In this document: piece by piece, positions 35,647-43,528 of the stretch | Position numbering within the stretch: the first letter of the stretch is position 1 | How the letters are laid out: each line of letters starts with the position of its first letter | Origin: JASTVH01 sp042862465 | Lineage (GTDB): Bacteria > Pseudomonadota > Gammaproteobacteria > Pseudomonadales > Oleiphilaceae | Length of the DNA: 64,000 nucleotides | NCBI GenBank assembly: GCA_042862465.1 | Contig: JASTVH010000010.1 | Span: 1 to 64,000, forward strand | Direction of reading: 5' to 3' | The notes under the pieces: generated by a model | Databases searched by the model: none | Told to the model about the DNA's origin: nothing | The model's input: the letters and a program-made list of their open reading frames with translations, nothing else | Program-made: the position numbers and the translations under genes

Positions 35647-35675
35647 ATTCTACGCAAAAGTGGGGGTAAAGGCAA
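35647..35675 (-). promoter_or_regulatory. Promoter of rplU-rpmA
   Basis: On the minus strand TTGCCT (35670-35675) and TAGAAT (35647-35652) are separated by exactly 17 bp. It lies about 110 bp before the rplU ATG, in the spacer shared with divergent ispB. Confidence 0.7.
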
Positions 35676-35706
35676 CACAGGTACCGCAAAACCGACTGCG
35701 GACGAG

Positions 35707-35735
35707 TTGACACCCCACCCCCCAATACATAGTGT
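35707..35735 (+). promoter_or_regulatory. Candidate promoter of ispB
   Basis: A consensus TTGACA (35707-35712) is followed after 17 bp by a poor -10, TAGTGT (35730-35735). The gene starts about 60 bp downstream. The spacer is C-rich. Confidence 0.45.
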
Positions 35736-35795
35736 ATGGCGGCGCTTGCAGCGCAATCGGACCACATCTACGGATCGGCCTTCGGAAACGGGCGA

Positions 35796-36767
35796 ATGAA
35801 CCTCAAAGAAACCATTTACAATCCGGCCAGCGACGACTTCGCCCGGGTCAATGATCTTATCCTGGATCAACTGAACTCCGACGTGCCCCTGGTCGAGCGC
35901 ATCGGCCACTATATTGTCGAAAGTGGCGGCAAGCGCCTGCGCCCCCTACTTGTTCTGCTGGCCGCCCGCGCCCTGGACTATCAGGAGCACCAGCATATCA
36001 AGCTGGCCGCAGTGATTGAATTCCTGCACACCGCCACCCTGTTGCACGACGACGTGGTGGACACCTCCGACCTGCGCCGCGGCAAACCCACCGCCAACGC
36101 CCGCTGGGGCAACGCACCAAGCGTGCTGGTGGGCGACTTCCTCTATTCCCGCGCCTTCCAGATGATGGTGGACCTGCAGAGCCTCGAAATCATGAACGTG
36201 CTGTCCAACGCCACGGCTGTTATTGCCGAAGGCGAGGTGATGCAGCTGGTCAACGTCAAGAACCCGGACCTCAGTGAAGAACAGTACATGACCGTGATTC
36301 GCAACAAGACGGCCATGCTGTTCCAGGCGGCCTCCCACACCGGCGCCATTCTCGCCGACGGCAGCCGGGAGCAGATCGAGGGCCTGCGGGACTTCGGCCT
36401 CCATCTCGGCTACGCCTTCCAGCTGGTGGACGACGCCCTGGACTACCGCGGCAGCGCCGAGGAGATGGGCAAGAACGTCGGCGACGACCTGGCCGAAGGC
36501 AAGATGACGCTGCCCCTGATCGAGGCGCTCAAGCACGCGCCGGAGGCCGACCGCAAGCTGATCCGCAGTGCCGTGCGCAAGGGTGGCCTGGATGACCTGG
36601 CGCCGATCTCCCGCATCGTTTTGGAAACCGGCGCCCTGGACTACACCGAGCAGCGTGCCCGGGAACATGCGGAGCGCGCCGTCGCTCAACTGGACAGCCT
36701 GCCAGCCTCCAGCTTCAAGACCAGCCTCACCTACCTGACGCAACTGGCGGTGGAACGCACCCAGTAA
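35796..36767 (+). CDS. ispB: Octaprenyl diphosphate synthase (trans-polyprenyl synthase)
   Basis: IspB makes the all-trans prenyl side chain of ubiquinone. The 323-aa product has the FARM DDVVD in LLHDDVVDTSDLRRG, the SARM DDALD in FQLVDDALDYRG, and GGKRLRPLL. I start at ATG 35796 (MNLKETIYNP), because the upstream in-frame ATG at 35736 adds 20 poorly conserved residues; neither start has a strong ribosome site. It is divergent from rplU, the same arrangement as in Pseudomonas and E. coli. Confidence 0.94.
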   Translation: MNLKETIYNPASDDFARVNDLILDQLNSDVPLVERIGHYIVESGGKRLRPLLVLLAARALDYQEHQHIKLAAVIEFLHTATLLHDDVVDTSDLRRGKPTANARWGNAPSVLVGDFLYSRAFQMMVDLQSLEIMNVLSNATAVIAEGEVMQLVNVKNPDLSEEQYMTVIRNKTAMLFQAASHTGAILADGSREQIEGLRDFGLHLGYAFQLVDDALDYRGSAEEMGKNVGDDLAEGKMTLPLIEALKHAPEADRKLIRSAVRKGGLDDLAPISRIVLETGALDYTEQRAREHAERAVAQLDSLPASSFKTSLTYLTQLAVERTQ

Positions 36768-36797
36768 CCCGGCGCGCCACCGGCTGCGAGGGCCCCA

Positions 36798-37808
36798 TCA
36801 ATCCGCCCGTCGCGCGGACTCCAATCCGGGACCGAGCCTGCCTCGGTCGTGAGACTGATCAAAGCGGACAAGCGGCCCCTTGGGCACGATGCCCGTAGGA
36901 TTCACGGCGCGCTGACTGCGATAGTAGTGCCGCTTGATCTGGCCCACGTCCACCGTCTCGCTGATGCCCGGCATCTGGTAGAGATCCAGCAGATAGCCGT
37001 GCAGGTGCTCGAAATCACGCAACATCTGGCGGTTACACTTGAAGTGGCTGTAATACACCAGATCAAACCGCACCAGAGTCGTGAAGAGCCGCCAATCCGC
37101 TTCGGTCAGACGATTGCCGACAAGATAGCGCTGGCCCGAAAGACGATTCTCCAGCCAGTCCAGACTCTCGAACAGGGCATCGTAGGCATCCTCATAAGCC
37201 TCCTGACGGGTCGCAAAACCCGCCCGGTAGACGCCGTTGTTAACGGTATCGTAGACCCGGGCATTGACGGCATCGATCTCGTCTTGCAGCTCCAGGGGAT
37301 AGAAATCGTAGGGCTCGGCACCCAGCCCGTCGAAGGCGCTGTTGAACATGCGGATGATTTCCGCCGATTCATTGCTGACGATGCACTCGCGCTGCTTGTC
37401 CCACAGCAACGGGATCGTCACCCGCCCGGTGTAGTCCGGGGTATCCCGGGTGTAGATTTCGTGCATGAACCGGGCGTCATTGACATGATCACGGTGCTGC
37501 GGGTCCTCGGGGCGGAACTCCCAGCCGTTCTCCAGCATATCCGGATGGACCACCGACAGGCCGATCCAGTCCTCCAGCCCCTTGAGCTTACGGAAAATCA
37601 GTGCCCGACTGGCCCAGGGACAGGCCAGCGAGACATACAGGTGGTAGCGCCCTTTTTCGGCCGGAAATCCGCCCTGGCCTGACGGCCCCGGCTCGCCATC
37701 CGGTGTAATCCAGTTACGAAACTGGGCGTCTTCGCGAACAAAACGGCCGTCATTTTTCTCCGTGTCGTACCACTGGTCATGCCATTGTCCGTCGATCAAA
37801 AGCCCCAT
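36798..37808 (-). CDS. yqjG: Glutathionyl-hydroquinone reductase (YqjG-type GST)
   Basis: Xi-class glutathione transferases of this type remove glutathione from glutathionyl-hydroquinones in the cytoplasm. The 336-aa product has the catalytic Cys63 in LACPWASRALIF, the same position as in E. coli YqjG. It also shows the C-terminal helical domain and the family motif RLFTTLVRFDLVYYSHFKCN. It converges on ispB with a 30-bp gap. The monocistronic setting gives no pathway clue. Confidence 0.92.
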   Translation of the reverse strand: MGLLIDGQWHDQWYDTEKNDGRFVREDAQFRNWITPDGEPGPSGQGGFPAEKGRYHLYVSLACPWASRALIFRKLKGLEDWIGLSVVHPDMLENGWEFRPEDPQHRDHVNDARFMHEIYTRDTPDYTGRVTIPLLWDKQRECIVSNESAEIIRMFNSAFDGLGAEPYDFYPLELQDEIDAVNARVYDTVNNGVYRAGFATRQEAYEDAYDALFESLDWLENRLSGQRYLVGNRLTEADWRLFTTLVRFDLVYYSHFKCNRQMLRDFEHLHGYLLDLYQMPGISETVDVGQIKRHYYRSQRAVNPTGIVPKGPLVRFDQSHDRGRLGPGLESARRAD

Positions 37809-37933
37809 CGATCGCCTCCATCATTTGTCAGTCTTTGATTCACGATAATGTCGACACGCCCGACAAACAAAGGGTCAAAACCGGCCGCATTGTTCGATTT
37901 TCCTGACCATTCCAGCCTGACTGCCGAGTACGC

Positions 37934-38491
37934 CTAGCGGGAGGTCAGCATGGCCTCGGCAATGCGATCCGCCAGGCCGGCATTGGCCAGCTTTTCCGCC
38001 CAGGTCAGCGCAAAAGGCAGTGCCGTGCCCGGGCCCTGGCTGGTAATACAGTTGCCGTCCTGCACCACCCGCCGATCCGCCTGGGTGCGATCCGGCAACT
38101 GAGTCTGGAACGCCGGATAGCAGGTCGCCTTGCGGTTATCCAGCAGGCCATGGGTCGCCAGCACATAGGCCGGCGACGCGCAGATCGCACCGAACCAGCG
38201 CTCCCGGCGGGCCTGCTCAACCAGCACGGCTTTGAGCTGGTCGCTGTCGCGAAGGTTTTCCGCGCCGGGCAGGCCACCCGGCAAGATCACCGCTTTCCAT
38301 TCGCGGTCAGCGACTTCCTCAAGCAGCGCGTCGGCCTCAATGCGCGTTCCCCGGGCCGCCGTCACCTGCTTCGTGGACTTGGTGCTGGCCACAACCACAT
38401 CGAGCTCGGCCCGACGCAACACATCGATCAACGTCACTGTCTCAATGTCCTCGACACCGTCGGCAATGGGAATCAAAATCTGTTCAGACAT
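37934..38491 (-). CDS. DJ-1/YajL family protein deglycase-like protein
   Basis: The 185-aa product belongs to the DJ-1/ThiJ/PfpI superfamily, YajL branch, linked to oxidative and electrophile stress. Some members have glyoxalase III or chaperone activity. The nucleophilic Cys104 is in FGAICASPAYVL and the partner Glu15 in ADGVEDIET, both intact. The ATG at 38491 (MSEQILIPIADG) has GGAGG upstream and is preferred to the longer reading from 38599. It is divergent from the WS/DGAT gene. Confidence 0.9.
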   Translation of the reverse strand: MSEQILIPIADGVEDIETVTLIDVLRRAELDVVVASTKSTKQVTAARGTRIEADALLEEVADREWKAVILPGGLPGAENLRDSDQLKAVLVEQARRERWFGAICASPAYVLATHGLLDNRKATCYPAFQTQLPDRTQADRRVVQDGNCITSQGPGTALPFALTWAEKLANAGLADRIAEAMLTSR

Positions 38492-38652
38492 GGGATGGCG
38501 TCCTCCTTTCACTGGTACCGTGCGATCCTTTGAGCCGTTCGGGCGGCCCCTCAAGCTCATGCCCGACGCCGCTCGCTTCCGGCTCGCCTCTAATGACACT
38601 CGGGTTGCCCCAATAGTGTCAACCAGGTCAAGTCACCGGGGCTCGGGCTGTG

Positions 38653-38658
38653 TATAAT
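38653..38658 (+). promoter_or_regulatory. -10 box for the WS/DGAT gene
   Basis: A perfect TATAAT lies 35 bp before the ATG. At 17 bp upstream only AAGTCA is found, so the -35 is weak and an activator may be needed. The spacer to the DJ-1 gene (38492-38652) shows nothing else I can support. Confidence 0.5.
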
Positions 38659-38693
38659 CCCAATCCTATTTCATCCGGCAGGGAGCTATCGCG

Positions 38694-40262
38694 ATGCGGC
38701 AACTATCCGAACTGGATGCCTCGTTCCTCTATCTGGAAACCGAAACCACGCCGATGCACATCGGAGGACTGTACATCTTCGACCGGGGCAACCGGGAACA
38801 GCCCGTCAGCTTCCAGGAATTCACGGATTTCCTCCGCAGCCGCCTTCATCTGGCCACGTTCTTTCGCCAGAAGCTGCTGCGGGTCCCGCTCGGTCTGGAT
38901 CGCCCCTACTGGATGGACGATGCCGAGTTCGAGCTGGAGCGCCACATTGAGCACCTACCGCTCAAAGGCCCCTGCAACGACCAGGACCTCACCCGGCTGG
39001 CGGCCCAGCGCCTGGAACAACCCCTGCCCCTGGATCGGCCGCTCTGGCACATCACCTTCATCGACGGCCTGGGTGAGGATCTGGGCGTCACGGGCGGCAG
39101 CTTTGCCCTGATCGTTAAGATCCACCACGCGGCCATCGATCCGTTCAGCGGCGAAGAGGTTATGGGCACGTTGCTCCAATACTCCCCGGAGATGCAGCCG
39201 CTTGCGCCCGCACCGCGCTGGGTACCGGAGCCCGAACCCTCGCGCTCCCGGGTATTCATGCAGGCTTATGCCAACGCGGTACAAAAACCCTTCCGGCTGG
39301 CCAACATGGCCCGTGATGCCGCTGCCAGCGCGCTACATCGCACCCTGCTCCAGCATATCGGGCGGCGGAACCTGCCACCGAGCCTGTTCAATGCCCCCCG
39401 CACGCCGTTCAACCGCAATGTCACCGGCCGCCGCCAACTGCTGACTCATACCGTCAAGCTGGCACGACTCAAGGAGATCAAGTCACAGATTGGCGAGGTC
39501 ACCCTCAACGATGTCGTACTGGGGCTCTGTGCCGAACTGCTCAACCGCTATCTGGAGCAGACGGACCACCGCGCTGAGCGCCCTCTCATCACGCTGACGC
39601 CGATTTCCGTGCGCTCAAAGAGCCTGCGCCGCCCGACCGGCAACCAGATGTCGGCCATGCAGCTGAGCCTGGCCACGGACGAGCCCAACCCGGCGCGGCG
39701 CGTCAAGCTGATCCATCGAAACGCGCGCATCTCGGAAACCTACCAGCAGGCTATCGCCGCCGACCGGCTGACCGAGCTGATACCTTCCACCATGCTGGCG
39801 CTGTCGGCCCGCCTATACTCGGAATTCCAGTTGGCCCAGCGCTATCAGCCGATGTTCAACGTCCCCATCACCAACGTGCCCGGCCCCCAGGTTCCGCTCT
39901 ACCTGCAGGGTGCGCAGTTGGTGCGGCAGCTCAATTTCTCGCCGCTGTTCGACGGCGTGGGGCTGGTCATCGTGGCGATGAGTTACGAGGGCGAGTTGAC
40001 CCTGAATTTCACGCTTTGCCCGGAGGTCATCCCGGATGCCGACCGCCTGACCGCGCTGGTGGATGAAAGCCTGGATGCGCTGGAGGCGGCCGCAAGACAG
40101 TTGCCCTATGAGGAAAGCGGCAATGAAGAAGCCCTTGAAGCGCCCACGGAAGCGCCACTTCTGGATGACACCTTCACGCTCTTCGAAGGCCTGCTCGATC
40201 GTGTACTCAATGTGGCCCGCCTGAAAAGCGAAGAGAAAGAGAAGGACCGGGAAACGGAGTAA
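38694..40262 (+). CDS. Wax ester synthase/diacylglycerol acyltransferase
   Basis: WS/DGAT enzymes make wax esters and triacylglycerols for storage, using acyl-CoA and a fatty alcohol or diacylglycerol. The 522-aa product starts MRQLSELDASFLYLETETTP, the family start. It has the PLW motif (DRPLWHITFIDG), the active-site region KIHHAAIDPFSG (His144, His145, Asp149), LNDVVLGLCAELLNRYL, and TNVPGPQVPLYLQGAQL. The canonical motif is HHxxxDG; here residue 150 is Pro in place of Gly. The last 60 residues are acidic and unconserved. Marinobacter-type bacteria carry several paralogues, so substrate cannot be told from sequence. Confidence 0.93.
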   Translation: MRQLSELDASFLYLETETTPMHIGGLYIFDRGNREQPVSFQEFTDFLRSRLHLATFFRQKLLRVPLGLDRPYWMDDAEFELERHIEHLPLKGPCNDQDLTRLAAQRLEQPLPLDRPLWHITFIDGLGEDLGVTGGSFALIVKIHHAAIDPFSGEEVMGTLLQYSPEMQPLAPAPRWVPEPEPSRSRVFMQAYANAVQKPFRLANMARDAAASALHRTLLQHIGRRNLPPSLFNAPRTPFNRNVTGRRQLLTHTVKLARLKEIKSQIGEVTLNDVVLGLCAELLNRYLEQTDHRAERPLITLTPISVRSKSLRRPTGNQMSAMQLSLATDEPNPARRVKLIHRNARISETYQQAIAADRLTELIPSTMLALSARLYSEFQLAQRYQPMFNVPITNVPGPQVPLYLQGAQLVRQLNFSPLFDGVGLVIVAMSYEGELTLNFTLCPEVIPDADRLTALVDESLDALEAAARQLPYEESGNEEALEAPTEAPLLDDTFTLFEGLLDRVLNVARLKSEEKEKDRETE

Positions 40263-40859
40263 CTACGCCCCCCCTTCCGTGATTTCCACGGCCTGGTAGC
40301 GCTGATAGTGAAGGGCCTCTCCGCGCCCGACGTTACTCAGTCCGGCCTTGCGCCTGAGTTCCCGGACAAAATCCCGGGGATCAGGCAGCTGCTCCCACAC
40401 AGCCGGCAAATAGGTCGCCCGGCGCCCCCCGGGCCCTTCCACGACCAGACCATCGATGCCCGGCCGCAGTCGCGCCAGCAGGTCCGCCTCGTTCCTGACC
40501 GGAAAAGGCTCGGGCGGCACCAGAATCGAGACGCTAATATGCAGCCCCGCCAGCTCCGCAGGGGAGACAGGCTGAAAACGCGGATCCCGCATTGCAGCCG
40601 CACGACTGTTCTCCACGATATCTTCAACCAGGGGCCGGGAAGGTTCGATCGAGCCGATACAACCTCGCAATCGCCCATTCTCCTGTTTCAGGCTCACGAA
40701 GCAGGCCCCCATCGCGTGCATCTCTTCCGGGATTTCCGCCGGAGCGGGATACCACCGGCTGCTGTGCAACACCGCCTGTTCCAACGACTGACGCGCCAGC
40801 CACAGGGTGGTTTTGCGCAGAAGAGGACACCAGGCGTCAACTGAATGCATAACCGCCAT
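40263..40859 (-). CDS. AMMECR1-domain protein (AmmeMemoRadiSam protein A)
   Basis: The 198-aa product is an AMMECR1 family protein, conserved from archaea to humans, of unknown reaction. The signature GRLRGCIGSIEPSRPLVEDI is intact, and AAAMRDPRFQPVSPAEL and SILVPPEPF follow. Its start overlaps the end of the MEMO gene by 23 bp, so the two are translationally coupled. A later ATG at 40850 is possible. The pair matches proteins A and B of the AmmeMemoRadiSam system, whose third member, a radical-SAM enzyme, is not seen beside it. Confidence 0.9.
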   Translation of the reverse strand: MAVMHSVDAWCPLLRKTTLWLARQSLEQAVLHSSRWYPAPAEIPEEMHAMGACFVSLKQENGRLRGCIGSIEPSRPLVEDIVENSRAAAMRDPRFQPVSPAELAGLHISVSILVPPEPFPVRNEADLLARLRPGIDGLVVEGPGGRRATYLPAVWEQLPDPRDFVRELRRKAGLSNVGRGEALHYQRYQAVEITEGGA

Positions 40860-41622
40860 ACCCCACTACCCGTGAATTGTCCCCGGTTCGGACACCGGAA
40901 TGGGTCAATGCCAGCTGTCTCCCCTGCATACCTCGACGCTTACAGGCCAGCAAAAGCCCGTTGATCGCACGGCAACCACAGGCGTCTTCCCCCTTGAGAT
41001 CTGTTTCCAGATTGAGAATCCGGGCACTGGTTCTGCTGTCCCGAGCTTCGGCTTCCGGGGCGGCATGAAAATGACTCAGATCGGAACTCACGACAACCAG
41101 GGTCTCCTCCCCACCCCACAGGGTTTCGATCACCCGGGCCACGTCTTCGGCCCCGGAGTCACCCACCACCAGAGGCACGATGCGGGCATTGGGGAAAATG
41201 GTCTGGATAAAAGGCAACTGCACTTCCAGGCTGTGCTCCTGGGCGTGCGCCTGGTCGCTGTAGATAACGTTTGCACACTCAGCAATCCGAGCCACCGCCT
41301 CCGCATCAATCTCCAGATTACCCAGCGGGGTCTGGAAGGCGCTGGTGGTGGGGAGCGCCAAGCCGCGGAAGGCAACGCGATGGGAGGGGCCGAGCAATAC
41401 AATGCGGCTGATGCGCGACGCCTGCTCCTCACAGGAGAGATAGACGCTACCGGCAGCGGCGCCGGAGTATGGGTAGCCGGCGTGAGGGACTATCAGCGCT
41501 TTGGGTGGCGCCTCCTGCTGTGGGGCGCCGCTTTCAAGGCATGCCGCAAGCGTCTTCTGCAGCACTTGCGGATCGTCGGGATAGAACAGGCCGGCCACAG
41601 CCGGAGAGCGAACACCGGACAT
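40837..41622 (-). CDS. MEMO-family protein (AmmeMemoRadiSam protein B)
   Basis: The 261-aa product belongs to the MEMO/LigB-like fold family, related to class III extradiol dioxygenases. Putative metal-site residues are in IVPHAGYPYSG, LLGPSHRVAF, AQEHSLEVQLPF and VVSSDLSHFH. A Cys is present near the position of the human MEMO1 ligand (DACGCRAING). The N-terminus MSGVRSPAVAGLFYP is the family start. It overlaps the AMMECR1 gene. Human MEMO1 binds iron or copper; the bacterial role is unknown. Confidence 0.9.
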   Translation of the reverse strand: MSGVRSPAVAGLFYPDDPQVLQKTLAACLESGAPQQEAPPKALIVPHAGYPYSGAAAGSVYLSCEEQASRISRIVLLGPSHRVAFRGLALPTTSAFQTPLGNLEIDAEAVARIAECANVIYSDQAHAQEHSLEVQLPFIQTIFPNARIVPLVVGDSGAEDVARVIETLWGGEETLVVVSSDLSHFHAAPEAEARDSRTSARILNLETDLKGEDACGCRAINGLLLACKRRGMQGRQLALTHSGVRTGDNSRVVGYGGYAFS

Positions 41623-41736
41623 GTGCTCCTCCTGGGTCTGGCGCTTCCGTGCGCTTTGATGCGTTGATCATTCCTTGTTCTATTTTGGTGCTGTTTGTCC
41701 GTTCTGCAAGTACCCGGTAGCGCTCTTGTTCATCAA

Positions 41737-42441
41737 TTACTGAAATGCCCAGCGCAGGAAGGTTTTCTTGTCTTCCTTTGAAGCACGGTTCCAGAGCAGC
41801 TGGAGCGCTTCCAGGGTTGGCAGCGGCTCACCCTGAGCATTTTGCGGCACTGGCGAGGGCGCAACGGCCCCGGAACTGGCAGAGGCTGATACGGCAGTCT
41901 GTGAGGTCGATTCCTCGGCCACCGGCTGCGGTGCCTGATAGGCGGTACTACGAGCCACCACCGTGTTGTCTTCGTTTACCAGTCGCGCGCTGAAATTCTC
42001 GGCCATGACCTGCGCATCCTTGCGGTTGCCCGGGCGTGAAAAGGCGAATTCATAATCCGCACCGGCGGCGGCCTCAAAGCGCACCTGCAAACGGTCCGAT
42101 TGCACCTTCTGCACGCTGGTGCCGTCCTTGTCGGCACTGGCCTTGCCCGTGGCCCACACCGCACGGTACCGGAAGGTCACCACGGTGGGACCAGGCTTGA
42201 GCTGGTAATCCACAGCGATGTTATCGAGCAGGTAGCTGGCCATCTTGCGCCCGTTGACCGACAGGACCTCGATATCCTCCGGCGCGTGCAGCATGGCAGC
42301 CTGATCCTCAGCAATGTCATCGCCTTTCCAGGTCTTCACCGCGCCGCCCATAGAGGCACAACCGGCAAGCAGGCTCAGGCAGAGCGCCAGCATGATCAGG
42401 CCCAATCGTTTTCTGGAAAGACTACCCCAGATCTCTTTCAT
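41737..42441 (-). CDS. DUF2057 (YccT-like) lipoprotein
   Basis: The function is not known. The 234-aa product has a lipoprotein signal with lipobox LLAGC (Cys28), so it should be membrane anchored through LspA processing. The DUF2057 region follows (about residues 40-165): DIEVLSVNGRKMASYLLDN and GPTVVTFRYRAVW, a beta-rich domain that senses or binds an unknown ligand in this family. An Ala/Ser/Pro-rich linker precedes a C-terminal helix (LPTLEALQLLWNRASKEDKK). I prefer the second of two adjacent ATGs, because GGGAG then has 6-nt spacing. It is divergent from the DUF6316 gene. Confidence 0.82.
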   Translation of the reverse strand: MKEIWGSLSRKRLGLIMLALCLSLLAGCASMGGAVKTWKGDDIAEDQAAMLHAPEDIEVLSVNGRKMASYLLDNIAVDYQLKPGPTVVTFRYRAVWATGKASADKDGTSVQKVQSDRLQVRFEAAAGADYEFAFSRPGNRKDAQVMAENFSARLVNEDNTVVARSTAYQAPQPVAEESTSQTAVSASASSGAVAPSPVPQNAQGEPLPTLEALQLLWNRASKEDKKTFLRWAFQ

Positions 42442-42478
42442 CATTATCTCCCACTGATTGACGCAAAGATGGTTGCAC

Positions 42479-42586
42479 GGCCGGGGTCGGCCCCGAATCC
42501 CAAAATGCTGAAGTCGAGGCATTTTGACGACCGGCAGGGATGGACGCAAGGCTATCTCGCGTGGGCCGACAGCAAATCCGCCCACG
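42479..42586. repeat. Cluster of three intergenic hairpins
   Basis: The spacer 42442-42735 holds no gene. It has GGCCG/CGGCC (42479-42483 with 42488-42492), CAAAATGC/GCATTTTG (42501-42508 with 42519-42526, perfect 8 bp) and CGTGGGC/GCCCACG (42560-42566 with 42580-42586). Between the last two is CAGGGATGG, which recalls the CAGGGATG core of the 123-bp repeats. No second copy is in the window. It resembles REP/BIME-type repeats. Confidence 0.5.
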
Positions 42587-42735
42587 AGAGGTCAAGCCAA
42601 CTTTTGTCATGAATCGGTGTTTTTTGGTGACCTGTTCATAAAACAATCAATTTTTTGATGCATAATTGTTAAACATGGTTAAAATTTGTCTATACTGGCT
42701 GGAAGCCCCAATGAACCAGAATACAGGTAGGCTAT

Positions 42736-42981
42736 ATGCAAACGCAGAGAGACTCCCAGCAGCAGGCCCAGACAGGCCTCGGGCACAAGCGACGCACTGG
42801 CGAAGAGGGGCCAGTACCGTTTCGAAGCAGTCGCTTCTTCTGCGTCGGTAACCGCTGGTATTTCACCACACGGGAAGGGTTTGACAGTGGTCCTTACGCC
42901 AGCCGTGAACGGGCAGAGATTGGCCTGAAACGTTTTCTCCATGTTGTAAGCTTGCTGCCGGAGAATATGGAAGCACACTAG
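42736..42981 (+). CDS. Small DUF6316-like protein
   Basis: The function is unknown. The 81-aa product resembles DUF6316 proteins of Pseudomonas and relatives by my recognition of RTGEEGPVPFRSSRFF, GNRWYFTTREG and GPYASRERAEIGLKRFL. A polar Gln-rich N-terminus precedes a compact beta-beta-helix domain. There is no signal peptide or membrane segment, so it should be cytoplasmic. The upstream 42610-42710 is AT-rich, with TATACT at about 42692 and TTGTTA upstream as a possible promoter at long spacing. It converges on pgpA. Confidence 0.72.
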   Translation: MQTQRDSQQQAQTGLGHKRRTGEEGPVPFRSSRFFCVGNRWYFTTREGFDSGPYASRERAEIGLKRFLHVVSLLPENMEAH

Positions 42982-43003
42982 CCTCCTCTCCCTCCTCGCT
43001 GGT

Positions 43004-43528
43004 TTAAGGGGCAATAAAGTAGATCGCCAGATACAGGCTCACCAATGCGTAGAGCCCGGCGAGGATATCGTCCAGCATAATGCCGAAACCGCCCCCGACC
43101 CGGCGATCCAGCCAACCGATCGGCCAGGGCTTGAGAATATCGAAAAAGCGGAACAGCACCACCGCCAGCACCAGCCAGTACCAGGTATCCGGACGTATCG
43201 CCAGAACCAGCCACATTCCCACAAACTCGTCCCAGACAATCCCGCCATGGTCGTGCACCTTCAGGGTTTTTGCCGTGCGACCACAGAGCCATATCCCCAC
43301 CACAAACGCCAGAGCGACGATCCCCAGGTAGACTGGCAACGGCACCCAGAAAAAACAGGCATACACTGGCAGTGCAGCGAGCGTCCCCCAGGTTCCGGGG
43401 GCCTGCGCCATACAGCCGCTGCCAAAGCCAAACGCCAGAAAGTGTACCGGGTTACGCAAAAAACCGGGGGGTAGCAGTTGCTCAATGTTTTCCAGTTCGG
43501 GCTCTTCGGTGTGCAGTTGGCGCGTCAT
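43004..43528 (-). CDS. pgpA: Phosphatidylglycerophosphatase A
   Basis: PgpA dephosphorylates phosphatidylglycerophosphate to phosphatidylglycerol at the inner membrane. The 174-aa product has several membrane helices and the conserved GSGCMAQAPGTWGTLAALP, IVWDEFVGMW, FRFFDILKPWPIGWLD and GFGIMLDDILAGLYA. The ATG overlaps the thiL stop as ATGA, so it is the last gene of the rib-nusB-thiL-pgpA operon. No clear intrinsic terminator was found after it. Confidence 0.95.
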   Translation of the reverse strand: MTRQLHTEEPELENIEQLLPPGFLRNPVHFLAFGFGSGCMAQAPGTWGTLAALPVYACFFWVPLPVYLGIVALAFVVGIWLCGRTAKTLKVHDHGGIVWDEFVGMWLVLAIRPDTWYWLVLAVVLFRFFDILKPWPIGWLDRRVGGGFGIMLDDILAGLYALVSLYLAIYFIAP

